A stretch of DNA of 64,000 nucleotides from Planctomycetota bacterium (lineage in GTDB: Bacteria; Planctomycetota; UBA8742; UBA2392), in assembly GCA_020638675.1 (NCBI GenBank), contig JACKID010000001.1, forward strand, positions 496,001-560,000, read 5' to 3'. Numbering within the stretch: the first letter of the stretch is position 1; each line of letters begins with the position of its first letter. This document shows positions 24,452-33,027 of this stretch, one piece after another. The notes under the pieces were generated by a model, which saw only the letters and a program-made list of their open reading frames with translations, did not search any database and was not told the DNA's origin. The position numbers and the translations under genes are program-made.

Positions 24452-26323
24452 CTATTTCCTGATGTGCATGAGTGCCTGGATGCCTCGCACTGCGCCGGAC
24501 TGTACCGGCTCGCGTCCTGCGTTCACATCCACCAGTTCCAGTACGTCTCTCGGTGCGCCTTCTTCCGGGTTTTCCCGGGCGCTGATCAGCATCATCGGCT
24601 GGCGCGGGGAACCGACGAGGTCGCCCTCGTGGTAGATCGCGCCCTGCGCGGCTTCTTCGGCCGCCTCCATCAGCAGCGACCGCGCGCCTTCCACCAGCTC
24701 GAACGGCAACTCGCGCACTTCCAATTCCGACCTTCGGAATTTGCACAGGCCCCAGGTGCGCAGGTGGTAGCGGCCTTTGCCGCCTGCCGTGAGCCCTGTC
24801 GAGCGGGCCTCGGTGGCGCGGACGATCACGTGCTTGCGGATGTCCATGCCTTGCGGGCCTTCGTTGCGCCAGTCGCCGGCCTGCACGGCAAAGCCGGTCT
24901 CAAGGTCCACGCCGATGCCGCCGGCGAAGCGGATGAACGCGTCGCAAAGCTTGCAGGTTGCCAGCGCGCCGAGCAGCGGGTCGAACCCATGGTCGGCCAG
25001 CATCAGGCGGATGTCCCAGGGCGCGTTCTCGAATTTCTGCATGGCCGTGCGGTCGAAGTCGAAGACGCTGCGCGCGTCATCCGGCAGGTCGAGGTACGGG
25101 TTGTGCAGGTTGTGGCGCCGCATCAGCAGCACGTGGAAGACGGTGCCGGACTTCTCGTCGGTCATCACGTACTGGCCAGGCTTGAAACGCTCGCCCGGGT
25201 TTAATGGCAGTTTCTCGAAGGTGCGCGGGTCAATCAGCCGGACGGCCAGCTTTGCGCGCCCTTCCCAGCTTGCACCCGGGTCGGCGATTTCGCTGACGAC
25301 GGGCAGATGCTCGCCTTCCAGGAACAGGTTGGCGCGGAAGGTGGGGACGAACTCGTCGTCGTCGTCGTGGCGGTCGTCCACGTCGCCGGTGTCAGCGTAG
25401 TCGCTGCCGATGAACCGGAACGGGCCGTCGATCTCCTTTGCCTTCTCCTCGGGCAACGAGAAGCGCTGGCTGGGCACGAACGACAGGCGCCGGAAGTAGA
25501 CGAGCAGCTCCTGCCGCCAGAGCTGGCCGGGCTCAAAGCGGCCGAACGTGAGAGACCGTCGGTTCAGCTCCCATGCCTCGTCGTAGCGGCCGCGCAGGTA
25601 CTTCAGCTTCGACCACATATGCAGGCGCAGCCGGTGCGGCGCCCCGGCCAAAACGCCTTCGCCCATGCGCGCGTCGGCAAGCTGCAGATTCTGTTGACGA
25701 GTCAACACTTCGCCCAGGTGCACCAGCGCCCAGCTTCGGCTTTCGGCGTCGTCGGTCGACTTCGCGGCCTGGTTGAACCAGTCTTCGGCCAGTTTCCAGT
25801 TCTCGTGCAGCGCGAACCAGTAGCCGCGCCCGAGCATGTGGACGTAGGCGAGCGCCGCGTCTTCCTTGATGTCGTTCAGCAGGTCCTGCGCGGGCTCAAA
25901 GCGTCGGGCCAGCAACTCGCAGCGCACCAGCGCTGAGTAGGCCGCCGGGTGACGCGGCGCGATTTCGAGCGCGCGTTCCAGCAACTTGCGCGCGTCGCGC
26001 AGCGGGCGGGCGTGGTAGCACCAGTCGTCGACGTAGCCGTACTGGATCAGCGCGTTGCCGGCGGCGACCAGAGCGGGCACGTGCTGCGGGTCGGCGCCGA
26101 GCGCGTCCACGCAGCGTTCCACGGCGTCATCGAGCGTTTCTACATCGGTGGGGTCGTCGAGTTTGGACTCGATTGCGCTGAGCAGCCCGGCCGCGCGCTC
26201 GGCGTCGCCGGCCGGCTTGTCCAGCAGTGCCAGTGCGCGCTTGACCAGCGCCCCCGCGAGCCGGTAGCGCTCGGGGATCGGGCGGGACAGCAGCGCCTCG
26301 GGGCTGCGTTCGCGCTGAAACAT
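24452..26323 (-). CDS. TPR protein with unassigned C-terminal domain
   Basis: 623 residues. The first half is TPR-like (VPALVAAGNALIQYG, YSALVRCELLARRFEPAQDLLNDI, AYVHMLGRGYWFALHENWKLAEDWFNQA). The second half, from about 300, is a distinct alpha/beta domain with an acidic DDRHDDDDEF stretch, CKLCDAFIRFAGGIGVD, and YHLRTWGLCKFRRSELEV; the last motif loosely recalls DUF4026/DUF4261 proteins. The cellular role is unknown. It is probably the first gene of a two-gene unit with 23275-24450. Confidence 0.65.
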   Translation of the reverse strand: MFQRERSPEALLSRPIPERYRLAGALVKRALALLDKPAGDAERAAGLLSAIESKLDDPTDVETLDDAVERCVDALGADPQHVPALVAAGNALIQYGYVDDWCYHARPLRDARKLLERALEIAPRHPAAYSALVRCELLARRFEPAQDLLNDIKEDAALAYVHMLGRGYWFALHENWKLAEDWFNQAAKSTDDAESRSWALVHLGEVLTRQQNLQLADARMGEGVLAGAPHRLRLHMWSKLKYLRGRYDEAWELNRRSLTFGRFEPGQLWRQELLVYFRRLSFVPSQRFSLPEEKAKEIDGPFRFIGSDYADTGDVDDRHDDDDEFVPTFRANLFLEGEHLPVVSEIADPGASWEGRAKLAVRLIDPRTFEKLPLNPGERFKPGQYVMTDEKSGTVFHVLLMRRHNLHNPYLDLPDDARSVFDFDRTAMQKFENAPWDIRLMLADHGFDPLLGALATCKLCDAFIRFAGGIGVDLETGFAVQAGDWRNEGPQGMDIRKHVIVRATEARSTGLTAGGKGRYHLRTWGLCKFRRSELEVRELPFELVEGARSLLMEAAEEAAQGAIYHEGDLVGSPRQPMMLISARENPEEGAPRDVLELVDVNAGREPVQSGAVRGIQALMHIRK

Positions 26324-26382
26324 GTGGCGTGCTCCTCGCGATCAATGATCGGGGATCGCGCGCCAATGTGCAAGCGTTGGGG

Positions 26383-26985
26383 TCAGTCGCCGCTGAGTCC
26401 GCCGGTTTTCCCGAACGTGCGGTAGCGTTGCTGCAACTTCGTGCTGTCGCCCATGACCCTGGCGCGGCCGCCCTCGAAGGCGTCGACCTTTTCCAGGTAG
26501 CGCTCCATGCCTGCTCGCACAGCCTCCGGGTCGGGCTCTTCGGGTAGCGGCGTAAACCCGTCGATCCGGGTGCCGCTCGGGGTCATGGCGTACTCGCCCC
26601 GGTTGACGCCCTCCTGCTGCCAGCGGTCGGCATCAACCGGGTGATCGGCCGGATTGAGCACGCTGACCGTCGGACGCCATACCCAGCCCTCTTCCGCGAA
26701 GCCGAGAATGACGGTGCGCACGTGAAGAAAGTCGCCGGAGGATTTGCCGATGATGCGCATTTCCTGGCCGTAGTCGAGTTCGGCTACGACGGGTGACCAC
26801 TGGTCAGCGCTTTCGAGCAGCACGGCATCGGGCGTGCCACCGGAGATGCGCAGGTAGAGAACCTTGCCGGGCGTTGCGGGCTCGCCGGTGACCTGCACGG
26901 TCTCATAGTGACTGCTGCGGACGGAGCCGCAGGCGCAGAGCACCAGTGCGGGCAGAATCGCGAGCGGCAACAACAGGCGATGCAT
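26383..26985 (-). CDS. SH3-like lipoprotein with conserved GGLS tail
   Basis: 200 residues. The signal sequence ends LCACGS, with a lipobox-like Cys. A bacterial-SH3-like beta domain follows (residues about 30-110, ending GFAEEGWVWRP). The tail has VDAFEGGRARVMG and RYRTFGKTGGLS. This C-terminal unit is clearly related to that of the protein at 28065-28631 (VDNFEEKRAKLMG, HYRDFAKSGGLS). SH3-like domains often bind peptides or peptidoglycan. A terminator separates it from the M48 gene upstream. Confidence 0.7.
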   Translation of the reverse strand: MHRLLLPLAILPALVLCACGSVRSSHYETVQVTGEPATPGKVLYLRISGGTPDAVLLESADQWSPVVAELDYGQEMRIIGKSSGDFLHVRTVILGFAEEGWVWRPTVSVLNPADHPVDADRWQQEGVNRGEYAMTPSGTRIDGFTPLPEEPDPEAVRAGMERYLEKVDAFEGGRARVMGDSTKLQQRYRTFGKTGGLSGD

Positions 26986-27045
26986 TGAAGTTCCGGATAA
27001 ATGCAGCGAGCGAGCCAGAGTCTATCCCCTGATTGCGCGCGGGGC

Positions 27046-27074
27046 AAAAAAAGAGGGCGCCTCGCGGCGCCCTC
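27046..27074 (-). terminator. rho-independent terminator, minus strand
   Basis: Perfect 9-bp stem GAGGGCGCC/GGCGCCCTC with TCGC loop, followed on the minus strand by seven T residues. It ends the transcript of the M48 gene 18 bases after its stop. Confidence 0.85.
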
Positions 27075-27091
27075 TCCTGTGTTGCGCAGGC

Positions 27092-28054
27092 TTACTTGAA
27101 CGCTTCCTCGAAGCGCTTGTTGCGGGCGGTGACCGCCTCTGCCGTCTGCGATTTCGGGTTGGCCTTCAGGTTGTTGTCCTTGATGACGGCCTGCACGGTC
27201 TTGATGCGCTCGCCGATGGGCGGGTGGTGCGCGAGGTAGTCCTTCGGGTCCACATCGTGGTCCTTTTCAAACGCCTCTACGCGCTTGAGCACGGCGACCA
27301 TGGCGTCCGGTGCGTAGCCCGATGCCGCGAGGGCGCGGGCGCCCCAGTTGTCGGCTTCGAATTCCTGGCCGGGGTTGTAGCCCTTGAACGCGTCTTCGGC
27401 GTAGGTGGTGCAGAGGCGACCGAAGTTGGCGACGGCGCCGTCGCCGCTGAACCAGGTCTCGGACAGGGTCGAGGTCATGATCTGGCTCTTGTAGGCGCTG
27501 CGGTAGTTGGCCATGCCGTGGTCGAGCAGGATGTGGGACATCTCGTGTGCGACCAGCGCGGCCAGCTCGTCCTCGTTGTTGCACAGGTGAATGGCGCCGT
27601 AGCTGAGCCACAGGAAGCCGCCGGGCGTGCCGTGCGCGGCGATGTCCTCGGTGTCCAGAATGCCGATCTGGATGCCCTTGAAGAGCGCCAGGTTGCGGAC
27701 GTGTTCCTGTTCGTCGTAGGAGCGGTTCGTGTGGTCGCCCAGCTTCACTGCGCTGCGGGTGACGTCCTTGGACGCGCGCTCAATGTAGCCTGCCATGTCG
27801 TTCAGGTACGTGACCTGCAATTCCTGCTTCGGCGTTTTGATCTCGATCGGCTTGTACGTGTCGAGGATGACGGCCGAGACGCCGCGCCCGAGGTAGTATT
27901 CTTCGCTCGGCTCAAGGTTGTCAGCGACCTTGGCGTCCTCAAGGGCGCTGACGGTGTCGATGGCCTTGTTTAGCAGGCTGCAGCCCAGCAGTGTGCAAAA
28001 CAGTCCGGCGATCATCAGCCGGGTCATCCAGACGTTTGCAAAGTTCGTCTTCAT
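27092..28054 (-). CDS. M48-family metalloprotease lipoprotein
   Basis: 320 residues. Signal sequence with lipobox LLGC (Cys25). Zinc site HEMSH (His170, Glu171, His174) and a third ligand Glu231 in GQEFEADNWG, the standard M48 arrangement seen in BepA/LoiP-like periplasmic quality-control proteases. The start at MKTNFANVW has AGGAG seven bases upstream and is preferred over an ATG 15 codons earlier. It follows the SH3-like gene by about ten bases and is closed by a strong terminator. By analogy it may degrade misfolded envelope proteins. Confidence 0.88.
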   Translation of the reverse strand: MKTNFANVWMTRLMIAGLFCTLLGCSLLNKAIDTVSALEDAKVADNLEPSEEYYLGRGVSAVILDTYKPIEIKTPKQELQVTYLNDMAGYIERASKDVTRSAVKLGDHTNRSYDEQEHVRNLALFKGIQIGILDTEDIAAHGTPGGFLWLSYGAIHLCNNEDELAALVAHEMSHILLDHGMANYRSAYKSQIMTSTLSETWFSGDGAVANFGRLCTTYAEDAFKGYNPGQEFEADNWGARALAASGYAPDAMVAVLKRVEAFEKDHDVDPKDYLAHHPPIGERIKTVQAVIKDNNLKANPKSQTAEAVTARNKRFEEAFK

Positions 28055-28064
28055 GTTCCGGCTC

Positions 28065-28631
28065 CTAGTTAGAAAGACCGCCAGACTTGGCAAAATCACG
28101 GTAGTGCTTCATTTGAGGCGTCGGGTCGGGGTTCTCGGCCTTAGGGTCGAGACCCATCAGCTTGGCCCGCTTCTCTTCGAAGTTGTCAACGCGCTTAAGG
28201 GCCGCAGCCATTTCGTCACTGTCCTTGCGCATGCCGTCTTCAATTTCCTTGTTGAAGCCCGGTGCCGCGAACGATGCGTTGTCTACGGCGCCTGACTCGG
28301 ACACGCGCGGTACGTTCTCAAGCGGCTTCTTCTGGAGGATCACTTTCTTGACCCAGCCCTCGACGTCCTTGCCGTCGATCTTTGCCTTGATCTTGACGTA
28401 CTCGCCGTCGGTCTTGTCGAGCATTTCGACAGGCTGATTCTGGATCAGGCGCCCGAGCGGCTCCTGCTCAAAGAAGTCGGTGCTGCTGACGACGACAGCA
28501 TCCGCGCTGCTTGAGCCGACCTTCACGTACATCTTCTCGCCCTGTACCGGGCTGATGGCGAAGAACAGCGCTACGGCCACAGCGAGCAACGCCAGCAGCC
28601 TGCGCCATGGGAACTTCTTCCAGCGATCCAT
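28065..28631 (-). CDS. membrane-anchored SH3-like protein with GGLS tail
   Basis: 188 residues from MDRWKKFPWRR, with AGGAGA seven bases upstream; an upstream ATG 14 codons earlier is less likely. One N-terminal hydrophobic segment (LLALLAVAVALFFAISPVQG), a signal or anchor, then an SH3-like domain (about 30-100) ending EGWVKKVIL, and a helical tail with the motif VDNFEEKRAKLMG and YRDFAKSGGLS. It is paralogous in its tail to 26383-26985 and lies directly upstream of the M48 protease. A partner or adaptor for that protease is a plausible inference. Confidence 0.7.
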   Translation of the reverse strand: MDRWKKFPWRRLLALLAVAVALFFAISPVQGEKMYVKVGSSSADAVVVSSTDFFEQEPLGRLIQNQPVEMLDKTDGEYVKIKAKIDGKDVEGWVKKVILQKKPLENVPRVSESGAVDNASFAAPGFNKEIEDGMRKDSDEMAAALKRVDNFEEKRAKLMGLDPKAENPDPTPQMKHYRDFAKSGGLSN

Positions 28632-28717
28632 CGGGATTTCTCCTGTGTTGTGTGGCTTTGCAACCTGAGACATTGGAAGTGGCCGCAGGATAAGAATTTA
28701 GTCACGGCGGAACAGGG

Positions 28718-31678
28718 CTACTTGCTGGTCTTGATGACCACGCCGTTCCACTCGGGCGGCGGCGGCTCTTTCAGGTACGCCTCGCAGCGCTCAATGTAGA
28801 GGCGGCTGGGGTTGATGGCGTCTTCTTCACTGACGGCCTCATGGTGCTCGGCGTTGCGGAACTCCTGCAGCGCGGCCTCGAACTGGCGGTCGCGGAACAG
28901 GTCGATGCCTTTCTCGAAGTGCTCGAGCAGGTCTTTCACGAACTGCGGCACGTTTTTGTCGCCCATCAGCTCAAACACCTGCACCGGCTGCGTCTTGCCC
29001 TTAACGACTATGAGGTCGATCCGCCGCAGCGTGTACTCTCCGCGAATCAGCTCTTCCGTCTTCTCGCCGATCAGGATGTCCGTCCCGTAGCCTTTGCATT
29101 GGGGCTCCAGGCGCGCGGCCAGGTTCACGGCGTCGCCCATCACCGTGTAGGCGAAGCGTTTGCTGCTTCCCATGTTGCCGACCGTGACGATGCCGCTGTT
29201 GATGCCCGCGCGCGCGTACAGCACGCTGCCGTCCGGCTTGATCAGTTGGGGTGCGATTCCGCGCACGGCGTCGGCGAACAGGGGCTGCATGCGCTGCAAC
29301 TCGGCTCGGCAATCCAGCGCACCGCGGCAGGCGCGCACGGCGTGATCCTCCTGTGCCATGGGCGCGCCCCAGAAGCACATGATCGCGTCGCCGATGTACT
29401 TGTCGATCACGCCGCCGGTGCTGAGCATCAGGTCGGTCATGCGCTCCAGGTAAATATTCAGCAGCTCGACCAGGCGCTCCGGGTTGTTCGGGCCCAGCGT
29501 CTCCGTCACGGTGGTGAAGCCCGCGACGTCGCTGAAGTACATGGTCATCGGGCGGTTTTCCCCACCGAGCTTGAGCGAGCCCGGGTTCTTGATGACGTGA
29601 TCGACCAGCTCTTTGCCCATGTACTGCCGGGCGAAGTTCTCGCGCTGGCGGCGCTGGTGGCCCTCTGTGAGCGCCTTGGCCAGCGCGCCGTTCGAGAAGC
29701 CGGCGACCAGCCCGACCAGCGGCGCCATCAGCGGAAACCAGATCTGCTGGCTGAACGCGGCCCACGCGCCGACGACCACCAGCAGGCCCAGCAGCAGCGT
29801 CAGCACGAGCCCGTTTCGCAGGCGCCCCGCATACATCACGACGCAGACGGTCAGAACGGCCGCACCCAGCGCGATCAGCCATTCGAACCAGCGCGGCAGC
29901 GACTGCATGAAGTCGTCGTTCTTGAGGTTGTCGAAATAGGTGGCCAGCACCCAGGTGCCGGGAGTGTTGTTGGCGAGCGGCGTGCGGTGGCGGTCGATCA
30001 ACACCGACGCGGTGCTGGAGATCAGCACGACCTTGTCCTTCACGATCTCGCCAGGCTTACCCAACCCGAGCTCGCGTACAGGCTGGGCCTCCACGGCGCG
30101 CAGACGCATGTTCACATCGGCGAGTTCGGTTTCGAGTGGTTCGCGGTCTTCCTCGGGCGCGCTCTTCAGTTCGCTTTCCAGCTCGCCGCGTCGGGTTTGC
30201 AGCCGGGTGGTTTCCGCATCCTTGAAGCGGTTCTCGTTGATCATGTCCCAGTCGTGCAGGATGTCCGCGGCCGAGACCTGGGGATAGATCGCGAACAGTT
30301 CACCGTCCGGGTTGTGACCGCGAACGGCCTCGCGCTGGGCTTCCGTCATGTAGGCCCAGTCGATGTTGTCTTCAATCGGCAGAAAGTTGCGATAGCGCAA
30401 TTCAACGCGCCCGCTTGCGTCCAGGGGCATGGTGCGCCCGAGGTAGCGGGCCGTGCGCCCGTCGACCTTGAGGGGCACGTCCTGCAGCTTGTTCGCGAGG
30501 TCGTAGTCCGTGCCGTCCCATTTCAGCCCGGCGTCGCTGACGGACAGCCCTTCGAAGCGTTTGGCAAACCCGGCGCGCTTGTCCGGATCAGTGACCGCCT
30601 CGCGCGCAAAGGACAGCACATAGATGCGCCAGATCTCGAGCGGCAGGCACAGGTAGGTTTTGTCTTCGTAGGTGGCGACGACGTCAAAGCGGCGCTGGAC
30701 GCTGTCCACGTCGTTGAAGCCGGTCACGACGCCGAGCGCCGCGATGCCGTGCCGCTCGCTTGGTTCGGTCAGCGGCAGGATTGAGCGATAGCGGGAGGAC
30801 TCCAGCATGAACTTGTCGGTGTTTACTTTCTTGCGCAGGCCCGCCAGCTTGCGGTCGGCCTTTTCGTCGCCGCGTCGGCCTTCCTCGACGATGCTGGGCC
30901 AGCCGTCCATCAGCGCGGCGAAGGGCACTTCGGCGCTGCGGTAGGGGGCGTAGCGCTCGCCTTCCTGCATCAGCAGGCGTTCTGCGCCGGGGCCCTCGAC
31001 CGGGCGCGAATACTTCGGCAACAAGTCGTCGCGCACTTCTTTGTCTCGTGACGTGCCACCCAGCACCAGCGCCAGCGCAACGTCGTCGCGGGCCGTTGCT
31101 TCCAGCGCGAACAGGTCGTCGCCGGCCTTGTCGAACGTCCACACGCGTGTGAGCTGTCCACCGACCTCGCGGTCCATCAGTACCTGGTTGGTGTTCGGGC
31201 CGGTTTCCTTGAACGTCAAGTCGAACACGATGGCGCGCGCGCCGCCTTCGCGGCAGTAGCGAATGATCTTGTTGTGCACGTGGCGTGGCCACGGCCAGGC
31301 GAACCGATCATTTGCGTTCTCGTTGCCGACATCGGTCCATGAGTCGCCGTAGGCGAGCGCGGCTTCATCGATGTTGATGATCATGATGTCCGGGTCGCGC
31401 GCTTCGTTAGTCTCGAACAGGTTGACCCGCAGGTTGCGCGTCGGCAGCTCGGCGTAGTCGAGCGCCCCCGCCTCGCCCCAGCGGAACACCAGCAACCCGG
31501 TGGCGACGGCGGCCGCGAAAATCGCGATCAGCGCCGTGAACAGTCGGCGCTTGGGCTCATGCGCGCGCCCGAAGTCCTTGCGCACGCGCTTGAGCAACTC
31601 GCCGGCGCGCACCATGGTGCTGCCAAGACCGGATGCGGCGCGATCGACTGTGTTCTGGTCGGGCATGCGTGACACCAT
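28718..31678 (-). CDS. CHASE2-domain adenylate/guanylate cyclase
   Basis: 986 residues. An N-terminal helix (LIAIFAAAVATGLLVF), a large periplasmic CHASE2 sensor (about 80-600, DPDIMIINIDEAALA near the start), several membrane helices around 620-690, then a class III cyclase domain. The two metal aspartates are in YFSDVAGFT and KYIGDAIMCFWGAP, and the GDAVNLAARLE motif gives the transition-state Asn and Arg. It makes cAMP or cGMP in response to an unknown external signal. The C-terminal ~100 residues may be one or two TPR-like repeats. An ATG four codons in is an alternative start. Confidence 0.9.
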   Translation of the reverse strand: MVSRMPDQNTVDRAASGLGSTMVRAGELLKRVRKDFGRAHEPKRRLFTALIAIFAAAVATGLLVFRWGEAGALDYAELPTRNLRVNLFETNEARDPDIMIINIDEAALAYGDSWTDVGNENANDRFAWPWPRHVHNKIIRYCREGGARAIVFDLTFKETGPNTNQVLMDREVGGQLTRVWTFDKAGDDLFALEATARDDVALALVLGGTSRDKEVRDDLLPKYSRPVEGPGAERLLMQEGERYAPYRSAEVPFAALMDGWPSIVEEGRRGDEKADRKLAGLRKKVNTDKFMLESSRYRSILPLTEPSERHGIAALGVVTGFNDVDSVQRRFDVVATYEDKTYLCLPLEIWRIYVLSFAREAVTDPDKRAGFAKRFEGLSVSDAGLKWDGTDYDLANKLQDVPLKVDGRTARYLGRTMPLDASGRVELRYRNFLPIEDNIDWAYMTEAQREAVRGHNPDGELFAIYPQVSAADILHDWDMINENRFKDAETTRLQTRRGELESELKSAPEEDREPLETELADVNMRLRAVEAQPVRELGLGKPGEIVKDKVVLISSTASVLIDRHRTPLANNTPGTWVLATYFDNLKNDDFMQSLPRWFEWLIALGAAVLTVCVVMYAGRLRNGLVLTLLLGLLVVVGAWAAFSQQIWFPLMAPLVGLVAGFSNGALAKALTEGHQRRQRENFARQYMGKELVDHVIKNPGSLKLGGENRPMTMYFSDVAGFTTVTETLGPNNPERLVELLNIYLERMTDLMLSTGGVIDKYIGDAIMCFWGAPMAQEDHAVRACRGALDCRAELQRMQPLFADAVRGIAPQLIKPDGSVLYARAGINSGIVTVGNMGSSKRFAYTVMGDAVNLAARLEPQCKGYGTDILIGEKTEELIRGEYTLRRIDLIVVKGKTQPVQVFELMGDKNVPQFVKDLLEHFEKGIDLFRDRQFEAALQEFRNAEHHEAVSEEDAINPSRLYIERCEAYLKEPPPPEWNGVVIKTSK

Positions 31679-31758
31679 AGTGTCCCTGGTCCGGCGTCGG
31701 GAGTGCGGAGTGCAACTGCCGTGGTGATTCGGGAGAATCGTCTCGCTATGCTGCGGCC

Positions 31759-32766
31759 ATGCTGGAAGACGGCCACGTGTATGTAGCGGACCTTGAGCCC
31801 GGGGTGATCCACGCGATCTACCTGGTGGCGGATGCGCGCCGCCTGACGACCCGCAACGGCAAGCCGTACCTGGCGCTCACGCTCAAGGACAACACCGGCA
31901 GCATCGGCGCAAAACGCTGGGACGTGAGCGACGAAGAAGTCGCGCTGGCGCGAGCGGGCTGCTACGTCGAAATCCAGGGCGAGGTTGAGCTGTTCCGCAA
32001 CGCGCCGCAGATCATCATCGGCGCACTGCGCACGCCCGAAGAAGAAGACATCGACCGCAACGCGTTTGAGCACGCGCCGTCGTTCGACCCGGCCGAGCTG
32101 CTGGCGGAAGTCCGCGACATGCTGATCGGCATGCCGGATGCCGACCTCCGGCGCCTGGCCGAGGCCTACCTCGCCGACGAGCAGTTCATGGCGCGTTTTG
32201 AAGTAGGCCCGGCCGCGCAGAAGATGCACCACCCGTACCGGTTCGGTTTGCTTGAGCACGTGCACTCGGTGATGCGGCTCGGCGAGCGCATGTGCGAGCA
32301 CTACCCGTGGATTGACCGGTCAATGGTGATTCTCGGGCTGTTCCTGCACGACAGCGGCAAGGTGATCGAGCTGGTGGGAGAAGAGGCGCCCAGCTATTCA
32401 CTGGAGGGCGAGCTGCTGGGGCACATCACGATCGGCATCAACCTGCTGGACCGCAAGCTGCAGGCGCTGGAAGACTTCCCTCACCGCAAGGGCGTGCTGC
32501 TGAAGCACATCATCCTGAGCCATCACGGGCTGCAGGAATGGGGGAGCCCCAAGCCGCCGATGACGCCCGAAGCGCTGATCGTGCACACGATCGAGATGCT
32601 GGACGCCAAGATGAACGCGTTTCTGCGCGAGCAGGCCGAGCCGCCGGAGACCACGGATGAACTGGGCGGGCTTCGTTGGTCCAAGCTCCTCAAGAGGAAG
32701 ATCATTACGTCGCATCCGGACCAGCCCGAAACTACAGACGCCCCGGACGAGTCCGAGGCGCCGTAG
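31759..32766 (+). CDS. yhaM: YhaM-family 3'-5' exoribonuclease (OB-fold + HD)
   Basis: 335 residues. An N-terminal OB-fold nucleic-acid-binding domain (about 10-90: YLALTLKDNTGSIGAKRWD) is followed by an HD phosphohydrolase domain with His158, His167 (GLLEHVHSV), His197-Asp198 (FLHDSGKV) and a later HHG (SHHGLQEWG). This is the layout of YhaM/CBF1 nucleases that trim RNA or single-stranded DNA from the 3' end. The gene is divergent from the cyclase, with an 80-base intergenic region. Confidence 0.88.
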   Translation: MLEDGHVYVADLEPGVIHAIYLVADARRLTTRNGKPYLALTLKDNTGSIGAKRWDVSDEEVALARAGCYVEIQGEVELFRNAPQIIIGALRTPEEEDIDRNAFEHAPSFDPAELLAEVRDMLIGMPDADLRRLAEAYLADEQFMARFEVGPAAQKMHHPYRFGLLEHVHSVMRLGERMCEHYPWIDRSMVILGLFLHDSGKVIELVGEEAPSYSLEGELLGHITIGINLLDRKLQALEDFPHRKGVLLKHIILSHHGLQEWGSPKPPMTPEALIVHTIEMLDAKMNAFLREQAEPPETTDELGGLRWSKLLKRKIITSHPDQPETTDAPDESEAP

Positions 32767-33027
32767 ACTACCCAGTTGCACATCTTGAAGCGGATGAGCC
32801 GGATATCGGGCGGGCGGGCAACCCGGCTCATCAGTACTGCGCTAATTAAACGACTGGTTGGTTGTTAGTCATCCCAGAAGCGCACACGGGCAAAGATTTT
32901 TTCGCGAAACGGGGAAGGCAATTCCCCAGGCCTGCCTGTTTAGCACCTTTGTCCTTTGCGTAATGGCGTAACAGCACTACCCTCTACTCAGTATTCTGCG
33001 GTAGTAATGCCTCCAACAGGAGTCTCC
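32767..33027. other. intergenic region with a hairpin
   Basis: No coding region is supported. GATGAGCCGG (32793-32802) and its inverted match (32823-32832) form a 10-bp stem with a 20-base loop but no T-tract. AGGAG at 33018-33022 serves the next gene. Confidence 0.5.

Noticed and set aside
28841..30784. 647-residue plus-strand frame
   Set aside because: Wholly antisense to the CHASE2 cyclase, which has intact catalytic motifs; composition is that of a shadow frame.
32793..32832. hairpin after yhaM as a rho-independent terminator
   Set aside because: Ten-bp stem but a 20-base loop and no T-tract; recorded only as a structure.
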